Origin: Rhodobacteraceae bacterium SB2
Lineage (GTDB): Bacteria > Pseudomonadota > Alphaproteobacteria > Rhodobacterales > Rhodobacteraceae
Length of the DNA: 64,000 bases
Direction: 5' to 3'
NCBI GenBank assembly: GCA_001642945.1
Contig: LGRT01000037.1
Location: 124,001-188,000, forward strand
Of the stretch, positions 31,069 to 38,662 are shown one piece after another. Within the stretch, counting starts at the first letter, position 1. Each line of letters opens with the position of its first letter. The notes under the pieces are model-generated. The model saw nothing but the letters and a program-made list of their open reading frames with translations. It searched no databases and was not told the DNA's origin. Position numbers and translations under genes: made by a program.

Positions 31069-32148
31069 TTATTTTAAAACGGGCGTGCAGCGCGCGAAGC
31101 CGTGAAAAAACTCATCAAACTTATCGCTCGAAGCTTCGGCCAATTGCAGATCACGATAGGCTTGGGGCGATAAATCTACAGTCAAAGTACCACGCATCTT
31201 AAACCAATCAGCGCTTCTTGCATTGTCCATTTGAAAAATACTTTCGGACATTCCGCGCAGCGCTGAAACCGGTTTGGGCGCGGGGTGAAACGATAGGGTG
31301 GCGGGCTCATTCGCGCCTTCAAACAGCGGCGTCCCTGATAAGGCCGCGAGCCAACTGCACATCAAATAACTGTGATATTCATCGCCCGGCAGAATTTTCC
31401 GGGGAATCTCGGTTTTTACGGCCTTAAACCCGGCCAGCTGTTCGAACACCCAATCCTCCCAGCCCAACGGTGGTGTTTGGCCGGCAAAGCGTAACGCAAT
31501 GCAAATCTCGGCAAGAAGGTCCGTGTTGTGGTCCAGCAGCGCCAACAAGCCTGCAAATTCCAATGAACGGACCGCATCGGCGCTGATACCGGGGTCTTTA
31601 CGCCCATATTCACTCAGATAAAAAACGATATGGGTTAATTCATACGCCGCCTTTTTATTCGGAATTGAAAAAGTCTCGGATTGATCGATAAAACCATGTA
31701 AGCGGTCAACCAAGGTCGGATCATCTCGCTGTGCGCGGCCAAGACCGCGTTTCAATAAACGCGCCGCTTCTGCGCGTTGCAAATCTGATAATTCCGCACC
31801 CACCAAATTGTGGTCTACAACCCACTCGCACAGCTTCGCAGATTTACCCTGCCCAAGCCCCAAAGCTTCCAGATCAAGCGCAAGCGATAACATGAACCGA
31901 TAATATTGCGGGAAAAAGCATAATCTATGCTCTAAACTGTCATAAAAATTTTGGTAGTGGGTTAAATCGCTGGTGTTCAGCGTCACCGTACTGGTTTCAA
32001 GCAAATTGAGCAGTTCGGCGTTTTCTTTCAGCCAAAACACATCTTCCGTGGTGCGACGGCGATTGCAAAAGCAATCTATTAAAATGCCAATACGGCCAGC
32101 CTCTTCCAAGGGGCGGATCCTTTGCGGGAAGCTAATGATGTTTGACAT
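31069..32148 (-). CDS. Unrecognised all-helical protein, partner of the FTSAS repeat gene
   Basis: 359 residues, predominantly helical by composition, with no signal peptide and no TM segment. I recall an uncharacterised Rhodobacteraceae family (DUF6902) that it may belong to, but cannot verify this. Noticeable blocks are HRLCFFPQYYRFMLSLALDLEALG, AAYELTHIVFYLSEYGRKDPG and EYHSYLMCSWLAALSG; a His-x3-Tyr-Leu-x2-Tyr-Gly pattern inside a helical protein suggests a helical-toroid enzyme or binding fold, which is inference. A very good Shine-Dalgarno (AGGAGTAAGAAA-ATG) precedes it. It lies 122 bp downstream of the repeat gene on the same strand, with a hairpin between them. It is convergent with erpA. 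Confidence 0.75.
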   Translation of the reverse strand: MSNIISFPQRIRPLEEAGRIGILIDCFCNRRRTTEDVFWLKENAELLNLLETSTVTLNTSDLTHYQNFYDSLEHRLCFFPQYYRFMLSLALDLEALGLGQGKSAKLCEWVVDHNLVGAELSDLQRAEAARLLKRGLGRAQRDDPTLVDRLHGFIDQSETFSIPNKKAAYELTHIVFYLSEYGRKDPGISADAVRSLEFAGLLALLDHNTDLLAEICIALRFAGQTPPLGWEDWVFEQLAGFKAVKTEIPRKILPGDEYHSYLMCSWLAALSGTPLFEGANEPATLSFHPAPKPVSALRGMSESIFQMDNARSADWFKMRGTLTVDLSPQAYRDLQLAEASSDKFDEFFHGFARCTPVLK

Positions 32149-32177
32149 TTTCTTACTCCTATTTGGTCAAGGAAGAT

Positions 32178-32225
32178 AAAGAAGCCCCGTTTTAATCTGG
32201 TTAGGTGAGGTCGCGAGGCTTCTTT
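32178..32225 (-). terminator. Hairpin (attenuator-like) between repeat gene and downstream gene
   Basis: Perfect 9-bp arms AAAGAAGCC (32178-32186) and GGCTTCTTT (32217-32225) enclose 30 nt. On the minus strand the distal arm ends in CTTCTTTATC. The stem is short for its loop, so partial termination or an mRNA-stabilising 3' hairpin is more likely than a complete stop. Confidence 0.45.
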
Positions 32226-32270
32226 AATGGGGCATTTCGGGTGGGTGAGCAAAATCGATGCGTACGGCCT

Positions 32271-32687
32271 TCACGATGCAGACGTGAATAAGTGAACACC
32301 ATTGCCACTGTCTAAATCTGAATTTTGGCTGGGAGCTGAGGCAGAGGTGAAAAGATGCACATTATCGCCCTGAATTGCATCGCTCGCATGCTCTGGAGAC
32401 GAGGCTGAGGTAAACATTTCAACGCCCTCGCCTTGAAACGTATCTCTCGCGTTTACGGGGGCTGAAGCAGAGGTGAACATTTCAACAGCTTCACCGTGAA
32501 GCGTATCATGGGCGCTGGCGGGCGCTGAGGCAGAGGTGAACATTTCAACACCTTCTCCAAGATACGCCTGCATCGGGCCAAAAGGCTCTGAGGCGGATGT
32601 GAACAAATGGGTGCCCTCGCCACTATGCATGCTGGCAGTTTCTTGAGTGGCGGAAGCGGCTTGGATTTCGAATTTTTGGGCTAACAT
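32271..32687 (-). CDS. Six-repeat FTSAS protein, possible multi-core precursor peptide
   Basis: 138 residues: a 22-residue leader-like N-terminus (MLAQKFEIQAASATQETASM, then HS) followed by five complete 21-residue repeats and a sixth that stops exactly after FTSAS. Each repeat reads G-x-x-[VT]-[EH]-[ML]-F-T-S-A-S, then a variable ten-residue spacer rich in Ala, Pro, Ser and Asp. FTSAS is identical in all six copies although its codons differ, so selection appears to hold the residues. There is no signal peptide, TM segment or cysteine. The start has AGAGAGC nine bases upstream. Conserved cores with variable spacers and a distinct N-terminus recall multi-core RiPP precursors; a structural or adhesive repeat protein is the alternative. 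Function unknown. Confidence 0.8.
   Translation of the reverse strand: MLAQKFEIQAASATQETASMHSGEGTHLFTSASEPFGPMQAYLGEGVEMFTSASAPASAHDTLHGEAVEMFTSASAPVNARDTFQGEGVEMFTSASSPEHASDAIQGDNVHLFTSASAPSQNSDLDSGNGVHLFTSAS
32274..32621 (-). repeat. Tandem 63-bp coding repeats (6 units)
   Basis: Units, 5' to 3' on the minus strand: 32559-32621, 32496-32558, 32433-32495, 32370-32432, 32307-32369 and a terminal 33-bp part unit 32274-32306. The FTSAS segment is encoded by at least five different codon combinations, so this is an old, selected repeat and not a recent slippage expansion. Confidence 0.9.
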
Positions 32688-32983
32688 GTTTTTTTGCTCT
32701 CTAGGTTGTATAATCTATTAATTACACCTTTAGGTTGTATTGCAAGTTTTTTTTCTTGCTTTTGAAGAAAATTCCTAAAATTTAGCCCGAAAACATATTT
32801 AAACCTCTGTTATATATAAATTTAAATTTTTACTTAGTTTGAAGGAATTTATAAAAAACCTACTCTTACCAGCTCAATTTACAACTTTTAAGTGTATTAA
32901 GTGATTCTTACATCGCAGTTTCGCTTGCGAAAAACCGCAAGACACCGCTAAAGGCTCAGGGCAAGGGTAGCTTGGGGGTGAAG
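32688..32983. promoter_or_regulatory. AT-rich divergent promoter region with direct repeats
   Basis: 296 bp between the repeat gene and xth. Two identical decamers TAGGTTGTAT lie at 32702-32711 and 32731-32740, 29 bp apart start to start, directly upstream of the repeat gene. The rest, to about 32900, is strikingly A/T-rich, unlike any other gap in the window. No ORF or RNA gene is seen. Confidence 0.5.
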
Positions 32984-33763
32984 ATGAAATTAGCAACGTT
33001 CAACATCAATGGCGTTAAAGCCAGAACGCCGGCCTTATGCGATTGGCTTGACAGCAGCGCGCCGGACATTGCTCTTTTGCAAGAGATTAAATCTGTCGAT
33101 GAAGGATTTCCGCGCGATCTCTTTGAGGATCGTGGCTACCAAGTGGTGACCCATGGGCAAAAATCATTCAATGGCGTGGCTATTTTGTCGAAACTGCCGC
33201 TAGAAGATATTTCCTTTGGCCTGCCCGGGGATCCCGAAGATGTGCAAGCCCGCTGGATTGAAGCCACTGTCATCGGCAAGCACGCGCTCAAAATCTGCGG
33301 CCTATATTTGCCCAATGGCAACCCGGCCCCCGGCCCCAAATATGAATACAAACTTGCCTGGATGAAACGCCTGCGCCAACGCGCCATAGAGCTTATGGCC
33401 GCAGAAATGCCCGCCTTGATGGCCGGGGATTACAATATCATCCCTCAACCAGAGGACGCCGCCCGCCCCGAAATTTGGACAGATGACGCGTTGTTTTTAC
33501 CGCAAAGCCGCGCAGCCTACCAAGCAATCACCCATTTGGGCTTCACAGATGCGTTTCGGTGCAAGCACGCAGAACCCGGCCATTATAGTTTTTGGGATTA
33601 TCAAGCCGGAGCATGGAACCGCAATGACGGAATCAGGATCGATCATATTCTCATGACGCCTGCCTGCGCCGACCTGCTGCTTGACGCCGGCATCGACAAA
33701 GACATCCGCGGCTTTGAAAAACCATCAGATCACGTGCCGGTTTGGGCGCAATTAGATCTTTAG
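32984..33763 (+). CDS. xth: Exodeoxyribonuclease III
   Basis: AP endonuclease/3'-5' exonuclease of base excision repair, 259 residues. Metal and catalytic residues are visible: LATFNINGVKAR (Asn), ALLQEIKSVDEGFP (Glu), LYLPNGNP (Tyr), LMAGDYNIIPQPEDAARPEIW (Asp/Asn) and the terminal RIDHILMTP ... KPSDHVPVWAQL (Asp-His). I start at ATG 32984 (MKLATFNING), with GGGGGTGAAG just upstream, instead of the open TTG at 32972. Its stop overlaps the convergent monooxygenase gene by 4 bp. Confidence 0.96.
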   Translation: MKLATFNINGVKARTPALCDWLDSSAPDIALLQEIKSVDEGFPRDLFEDRGYQVVTHGQKSFNGVAILSKLPLEDISFGLPGDPEDVQARWIEATVIGKHALKICGLYLPNGNPAPGPKYEYKLAWMKRLRQRAIELMAAEMPALMAGDYNIIPQPEDAARPEIWTDDALFLPQSRAAYQAITHLGFTDAFRCKHAEPGHYSFWDYQAGAWNRNDGIRIDHILMTPACADLLLDAGIDKDIRGFEKPSDHVPVWAQLDL

Positions 33764-34929
33764 GACAGCCCCGTATCGGGGTTAAAGCGATATAACCAAT
33801 CAAAACGTTTTAACATTGCGCTTGGAGCGACCGCCCCCAAACCGCGCAATGCGCTATGCGCGACCCACCGGGTCAGCGGGGCACTGAGATGATAGTTGCG
33901 GGCATTGCTTTGGGCTGTTGCAACAACCTTTTTCACGCGGGCTTGCCGCAAAAACTGATAGCGCTGAAAGCCTTGCCGCGTTGCACCATGAAGATGCAAT
34001 GCCCGGCTCAACACCCAAGCATCTTCCAAGGCCATATTGGCGCCTTGAGCCAAGAAAGGGAGCATCGGATGCGCGGCGTCTCCGATTAAAACGCTGCGAT
34101 CCTGAAACCAACACTCGGCCACAGGATGACGGAATAAACCCCATAAATACAACTCGGAAAGCGCGTTCAGCAACACATGTGCAAGCCCGCCAAAATCAGC
34201 AAAAGCAGCTCGAACATGCGCAGGATCATCGCGATGAGACCAACCTTCGCCCGCCCATAGGCTGCGTTCTTGTACCATCACCAAATTCACCAGGCTGCCG
34301 CCACGCAGCGGATAGCTCACAATATGCCGCCCCGGCCCCATATGCACCATCACCTTATTGGGATGATCCATGCTATTGGAGACCAGCGCGCGCCACGCCA
34401 CCTGCCCGGTAAAAAACGGCGCAGATGGACCCAGCAAAGCCGTTCGCATGTTTGAGCGCACCCCATCCGCCCCAATCACCAAATCCACGGGGCTCGCTGC
34501 CGCCTCGCGGCCGAAAGCGCCAGATAAAAGATCTTGGCTGGAAAGGCTTTGCGAAAAGGCAAAGCGCACCCCCTGCGCTTTGCAGGCTTGAAAGAGGGTT
34601 TGGATAAGATCGGCGCGATGCACCAGCAAGAAATCCAGATCCGACGCGTGGGCTTTCAAATCAAGACGGCAGACCAATTTTCCGTCTTTGTAATCGCGCA
34701 AATCCACCGCCTCGGCGCGATCTGCAATATCCGCAACCGCGTCCTTCAGCCCCAAGCGGCTGAGCACGGCCAGCCCATTGGGAGAAATTTGCAAACCGGC
34801 CCCAACCTCTTTGATCGCCGCAGCCTGCTCGCAGAGGTGAACATTGGCGCCGCTTTGAGCACAGGCTAGCGCCGCGGCCAAACCGGCGATACCGCCCCCT
34901 ACGACCTGGACCTGCAAGCCGTTCTCCAT
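33760..34929 (-). CDS. FAD-dependent aromatic-ring monooxygenase (salicylate hydroxylase-like)
   Basis: A class A flavoprotein monooxygenase of 389 residues. The dinucleotide-binding GGGIAGLAAALACAQSGANVHLCEQ starts at about residue 9, the DG motif is VIGADGVRSNMR, and the GD motif is SVLIGDAAHPMLPFLAQGANMALEDA. The closest recognisable relatives are salicylate 1-hydroxylase and 3-hydroxybenzoate 6-hydroxylase, but the substrate cannot be read and no aromatic-degradation genes are adjacent. UbiH-like activity is an alternative. A strong terminator separates it from dksA upstream, so it needs its own promoter within about 50 bp or relies on readthrough. Confidence 0.88.
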   Translation of the reverse strand: MENGLQVQVVGGGIAGLAAALACAQSGANVHLCEQAAAIKEVGAGLQISPNGLAVLSRLGLKDAVADIADRAEAVDLRDYKDGKLVCRLDLKAHASDLDFLLVHRADLIQTLFQACKAQGVRFAFSQSLSSQDLLSGAFGREAAASPVDLVIGADGVRSNMRTALLGPSAPFFTGQVAWRALVSNSMDHPNKVMVHMGPGRHIVSYPLRGGSLVNLVMVQERSLWAGEGWSHRDDPAHVRAAFADFGGLAHVLLNALSELYLWGLFRHPVAECWFQDRSVLIGDAAHPMLPFLAQGANMALEDAWVLSRALHLHGATRQGFQRYQFLRQARVKKVVATAQSNARNYHLSAPLTRWVAHSALRGLGAVAPSAMLKRFDWLYRFNPDTGLS

Positions 34930-34944
34930 GTTTCACCTCAATAA

Positions 34945-34971
34945 AAAAGCCGATCTAGCGGATCGGCTTTT
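34945..34971 (-). terminator. Intrinsic terminator after dksA
   Basis: Perfect 11-bp arms AAAAGCCGATC (34945-34955) and GATCGGCTTTT (34961-34971) with a 5-nt loop. It is symmetrical, so it could act in both directions. It sits 9 bp after the dksA stop. Confidence 0.9.
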
Positions 34972-34980
34972 CAGGTTTCC

Positions 34981-35436
34981 TCAGTCGTCGCGGTGCACTT
35001 TTTCGCGCCGCTCATGGCGCTCTTGAGCTTCCAAACTCATCGTCGCGATAGGCCGTGCATCAAGCCGTTTAAGCGAAATAGGCTCACCCGTGACCTCACA
35101 ATAGCCATATTCGCCCTCGTCAATGCGGCGCAGCGCGGCGTCAATTTTCGAGACGAGCTTACGCTGGCGGTCCCGCGTGCGCAATTCCAGCGCGCGATCA
35201 GTTTCTTCGCTGGCGCGATCTGCAATATCTGGGATATTGCGCGTGCCGTCTTGAAGCCCTTCGATCGTTTCCTTGCTGTCGCTCATCAGATCATTTTTCC
35301 AATCCAACAGCTTTCTTCTAAAATATTCCACCTGACGCTCATTCATGAATGGCTCGTCTTCGGCAGGAGTATAGCTATCCGGAATAAAACTCTCTTGCTT
35401 CATTACTACCCCTTGGCTTGGATCAGAGTATGACAT
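34981..35436 (-). CDS. dksA: RNA polymerase-binding transcription factor DksA, single-cysteine type
   Basis: A secondary-channel factor that, with ppGpp, redirects RNA polymerase during starvation. The coiled-coil tip is conserved in NIPDIADRASEETDRALELR (the D-x-x-D-x-A motif). The zinc-finger position reads YGYCEVTGEPISLKRLDARPIATMSLEAQE, so only the first of the four usual cysteines is present. Loss of the zinc ligands is known for alphaproteobacterial DksA, as in Rhodobacter sphaeroides. I start at ATG 35436 with AAGGAG close upstream (151 residues); the family-like N-terminus MKQESFIPDSY begins at 35403 and is a fair alternative. Confidence 0.93.
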   Translation of the reverse strand: MSYSDPSQGVVMKQESFIPDSYTPAEDEPFMNERQVEYFRRKLLDWKNDLMSDSKETIEGLQDGTRNIPDIADRASEETDRALELRTRDRQRKLVSKIDAALRRIDEGEYGYCEVTGEPISLKRLDARPIATMSLEAQERHERREKVHRDD

Positions 35437-35582
35437 GCATGTCTCCTTCCACAACTTTCCGTTCCCATTGGCACGCACCTACCGTAACAAGACGGGCTTG
35501 TCACTACTCAATAGCAACAGATTGCAGCAAAATGATTAACCCGCTAAGTTCCGCGCAACTTGGCAAGAATATGGGCAAAAGA

Positions 35583-36422
35583 ATGAAATTTACCGGAACC
35601 AAAAACTATGTAGCGACGGAAGATCTCACCATCGCTGTGAACGCCGCGGTCACGCTGGAACGGCCGCTTTTGATCAAAGGTGAGCCTGGCACAGGTAAAA
35701 CCGAACTGGCGAAACAAGTCGCCAGCGGGCTTGGCCTGGAGATGCTTGAATGGAATATAAAATCCACCACCAAAGCCCAGCAAGGCCTGTATGAATATGA
35801 TGCGGTCAGCCGGTTGCGCGACAGCCAATTGGGCGAAGAACGCGTGCACGATGTAGCCAATTACATCCGCAAAGGCAAGTTATGGCAGGCCTTTGAAGCC
35901 AATAAAAAATTGGTTTTGTTGATCGATGAGGTCGATAAAGCGGATATAGAATTCCCAAATGATCTCCTTCAGGAATTGGATAAAATGGAATTCCACGTCT
36001 ATGAGACTGGGGAAACGGTGCGCGCCACAAACCGCCCTATCGTGATCATCACATCAAATAACGAAAAAGAATTGCCCGATGCGTTTTTGCGCCGTTGCTT
36101 TTTCCACTATATTCAATTTCCCAATCCCGAGACCTTGAAACAAATCGTTCAGGTGCATCATGGAGACATCAAGGAATCACTACTTGCCGCCGCGCTTACC
36201 CAATTTTACGAACTCAGAGAGCAACCCGGGCTGAAAAAGAAACCCTCGACCTCCGAGGTTTTGGATTGGTTGAAACTTTTATTGGCTGAAGATCTCAGCG
36301 CCGAGGATCTTCAGCGGGATGGTGCCAATGCCCTGCCAAAACTGCACGGGGCTTTGCTGAAAAACGAGCAAGATGTGCATTTATTTGAACGCTTGGCCTT
36401 TATGGCGCGCAGCGGCCGTTGA
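35583..36422 (+). CDS. MoxR-type AAA+ ATPase
   Basis: About 279 residues starting MKFTGTKNYVATEDLTIAV. Walker A is GEPGTGKTELAKQ, Walker B is VLLIDEVDKADIEFPNDLLQ, sensor 1 is VIITSNNEKELPDAFLRRCFF with the arginine fingers. MoxR ATPases act with von Willebrand A proteins as metal-insertion chaperones. A VWA (CoxE-like) gene lies 0.3 kb downstream, which supports such a pair. The frame is open far upstream to 35418, overlapping dksA's 5' region; homologous N-termini favour 35583 or the ATG 12 bp before it. A weak terminator-like hairpin follows. Confidence 0.9.
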   Translation: MKFTGTKNYVATEDLTIAVNAAVTLERPLLIKGEPGTGKTELAKQVASGLGLEMLEWNIKSTTKAQQGLYEYDAVSRLRDSQLGEERVHDVANYIRKGKLWQAFEANKKLVLLIDEVDKADIEFPNDLLQELDKMEFHVYETGETVRATNRPIVIITSNNEKELPDAFLRRCFFHYIQFPNPETLKQIVQVHHGDIKESLLAAALTQFYELREQPGLKKKPSTSEVLDWLKLLLAEDLSAEDLQRDGANALPKLHGALLKNEQDVHLFERLAFMARSGR

Positions 36423-36491
36423 TCGCAGCGCGCGAAAGTTTTACTTGAAATCAGCAGAGCGCGTGACTTTTACAAATAAAGGGGCTAGAGC

Positions 36492-36514
36492 AAAGCCAGC
36501 GGAGCCTTGGCTTT
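36492..36514 (+). terminator. Weak terminator-like hairpin after moxR
   Basis: Arms AAAGCCA (36492-36498) and TGGCTTT (36508-36514) with a 9-nt loop and a short T tail. It may reduce readthrough into the small membrane protein and VWA genes. Confidence 0.45.
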
Positions 36515-36551
36515 TATCCTGAAAGCAACCCCCATAAAACAGAGTGTAATT

Positions 36552-36716
36552 ATGTATCTATTGAGCGGATTATTTGGTGCCATTTTAGGCGCGGCGATCG
36601 CGCGAAAGCGCAGAGGAAAAGGGCTGGATATGGCGCAATATGCCGCTGGCTATGGAATTTTATTTGCACTGATCGGCTTGATCATCACCATCATTATTGA
36701 TCGTACGGTGATCTAA
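36552..36716 (+). CDS. Small two-TM protein between moxR and the VWA gene
   Basis: 54 residues: a first hydrophobic helix (YLLSGLFGAILGAAIA), a basic loop (RKRRGKGLD), and a second helix (YGILFALIGLIITIII). ATG 36552 is chosen because upstream codons to 36507 lack membrane-protein character. It ends 4 bp before the VWA gene, so it is likely co-translated. No family assigned; its position suggests a membrane partner for the MoxR/VWA system, which is inference. Confidence 0.65.
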   Translation: MYLLSGLFGAILGAAIARKRRGKGLDMAQYAAGYGILFALIGLIITIIIDRTVI

Positions 36717-36720
36717 CGCG

Positions 36721-37905
36721 ATGTTTCTGCCCTTTTTCGAAACGCTCAGAAAAACCGGCATTCCAGTTTCATTGCGCGAATTCATCAGTTTTCTAGATGC
36801 GGTGCAAACCGGCATGGTGATCTATGATTTAGATGGGTTTTACTATTTGGCCCGGACCATCATGGTGAAGGATGAGCGCCATCTTGACCGGTTCGATCGC
36901 GCCTTTCAAACCAGCTTCAAAGGCTTAGAAAACCTCAGCGATGCAGATATCCTGAACGCGGTGGATATTCCCTCTGACTGGCTGAAAAAAATGGCGGAAA
37001 AGCATCTCAGCCCGGAAGAAAAAGCCGAAATCGAAGCTTTGGGCGGCTTTGACAAGCTTATGGAGACTTTAAAGCAGCGGCTGAAGGAACAAGAGAAACG
37101 CCATCAAGGCGGCAGCAAATGGATTGGTACGGCAGGCACTTCGCCCTTTGGCGCCTATGGATATAACCCTGAAGGGGTGCGCATAGGTCAAAGCGAAAGC
37201 CGCAATCAGCGCGCGGTTAAAGTTTGGGATAAGCGCGAATTTAAAAACCTTGATGACAGCATTGAGCTGGGAACCCGCAACATCAAAGTGGCTTTGAAAC
37301 GCCTGCGTCGCTGGGCCCGAGATGGGGCTGCGGATGAATTGGACATTGATGGCACCATCCGCTCAACAGCCGAAAATGGATATCTTGACGTGCAAACCCG
37401 GCCCGAACGCCGCAACGCGATCAAGGTGCTGCTATTTTTGGATGTGGGCGGCTCGATGGATCCTTATATCAAATTAGTAGAAGAATTATTTTCAGCTGCC
37501 CGCGCCGAATTCAAACATTTGGAATATTTTTACTTTCACAATTGCCTTTATGAGGGGGTCTGGCGCGACAATGCACGACGTTGGAACGATCAAACCCAAA
37601 CCCATGAGATTTTGCGCACCTATGGTTCTGATTATAAATGCATTTTCGTCGGAGATGCGAGTATGTCGCCCTATGAAGTGGCCTATGCAGGCGGCGCGAA
37701 TGAGCATTGGAATGCAGAGTCAGGGCAAACTTGGCTGATGCGCGCGCGCGCGCAATGGCCGTCGAATATTTGGATCAATCCGGTGCCAGACACGCATTGG
37801 CGTTACACCCAATCCATTCAAATGATCCAAGAGATTTTTGAAGACCAAATGGTCCCGATGACCTTGGCCGGGCTAGAGCGTGGCATGAAAGAGTTGGTGC
37901 GATAG
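36721..37905 (+). CDS. VWA domain-containing CoxE-like protein
   Basis: 394 residues. The N-terminal region (FFETLRKTGIPVSLREFISFLDAVQTGM) is typical of CoxE/YehP-like proteins, and the C-terminal VWA domain has a MIDAS-like motif DVGGSMDPYIK, where the canonical D-x-S-x-S reads D-V-G-G-S, plus a C-terminal conserved ANEHWNAESGQTWL. With a MoxR ATPase nearby it likely forms a chaperone pair for cofactor or metal loading. The target enzyme is not evident in the window. Confidence 0.88.
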   Translation: MFLPFFETLRKTGIPVSLREFISFLDAVQTGMVIYDLDGFYYLARTIMVKDERHLDRFDRAFQTSFKGLENLSDADILNAVDIPSDWLKKMAEKHLSPEEKAEIEALGGFDKLMETLKQRLKEQEKRHQGGSKWIGTAGTSPFGAYGYNPEGVRIGQSESRNQRAVKVWDKREFKNLDDSIELGTRNIKVALKRLRRWARDGAADELDIDGTIRSTAENGYLDVQTRPERRNAIKVLLFLDVGGSMDPYIKLVEELFSAARAEFKHLEYFYFHNCLYEGVWRDNARRWNDQTQTHEILRTYGSDYKCIFVGDASMSPYEVAYAGGANEHWNAESGQTWLMRARAQWPSNIWINPVPDTHWRYTQSIQMIQEIFEDQMVPMTLAGLERGMKELVR

Positions 37906-37943
37906 GGCTTGTCAAGGCGGCAGCCTGAGGCCATATCACAGTC

Positions 37944-38627
37944 ATGTTGCGATTTTCTCCTATCCTTCTGGCTCTGATCTATGGGCTGGTGATGTATAAA
38001 TTTTCTGCCTGGCGCACTGCAAAAACCTTGGATCAGCAATCTGTTACCTTAATGGATCCCGCGCTGAGCCCCCTGTTGCAACGCATGGCAAAAGCGCTGG
38101 ATATTCCAAAGCTAAACGTTCAAATCTATGAGATCGACCCGATCAACGGCCTGGCCGCGCCGGATGGACGGATTTTTATCACCCGTGGATTTTACAATAA
38201 ATACAAGGCGGGCGATGTCAGCGGAGAAGAGTTGGCCTCGGTGATCGCGCATGAACTTGGCCATGTTGCGCTGGGCCATGCACGTCGGCGTATGATCGAT
38301 TTTTCCGGCCAAAATGCCGTAAGAGCCGCGTTGGGGATGGTGCTGGGGCGGGTTTTGCCTGGGATAGGCCCATGGATTGCCGGCTTGGTGGCAAATTTAT
38401 TGATGGCGCGTCTGTCGCGCGGCGATGAATACGAGGCAGATGAATATGCCGCAGCTCTGATGGTCAAATCGGGATTGGGAACCGACGCGCAAAAAACGTT
38501 ATTTCTGAAATTGGAAGAGCTGACAGGGCAAATAGGCAGTCTTCCCGCATGGTTGATGAGCCATCCCAAAACAGCGGATCGGATCGCGGCTATTGAAACG
38601 CTTGAACAAAAATGGGGTCTTGGGTGA
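37944..38627 (+). CDS. M48-family zinc metallopeptidase
   Basis: 227 residues with an N-terminal membrane anchor or signal (FSPILLALIYGLVMYKFSAW). The zinc motif is VIAHELGHVALGHARRR and the third ligand is in SRGDEYEADEYAAALM. The preceding GRIFITRGFYNKY is also typical of M48 (HtpX/BepA-like). The active site should face the periplasm or the membrane surface. It is 38 bp downstream of the VWA gene and may belong to that operon. Confidence 0.9.
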   Translation: MLRFSPILLALIYGLVMYKFSAWRTAKTLDQQSVTLMDPALSPLLQRMAKALDIPKLNVQIYEIDPINGLAAPDGRIFITRGFYNKYKAGDVSGEELASVIAHELGHVALGHARRRMIDFSGQNAVRAALGMVLGRVLPGIGPWIAGLVANLLMARLSRGDEYEADEYAAALMVKSGLGTDAQKTLFLKLEELTGQIGSLPAWLMSHPKTADRIAAIETLEQKWGLG

Positions 38628-38662
38628 CAAACGGGTGCGCCGGCGCGCAGGCAGTGCTGGCT

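Noticed and set aside
32274-32621. CRISPR array
   Set aside because: The periodic 63-bp units are in one open frame with synonymous differences, contiguous and without unique spacers of constant size.
35418-35582. 55-residue N-terminal extension of the MoxR ATPase
   Set aside because: It overlaps the dksA 5' region antisense and has no family-like sequence.
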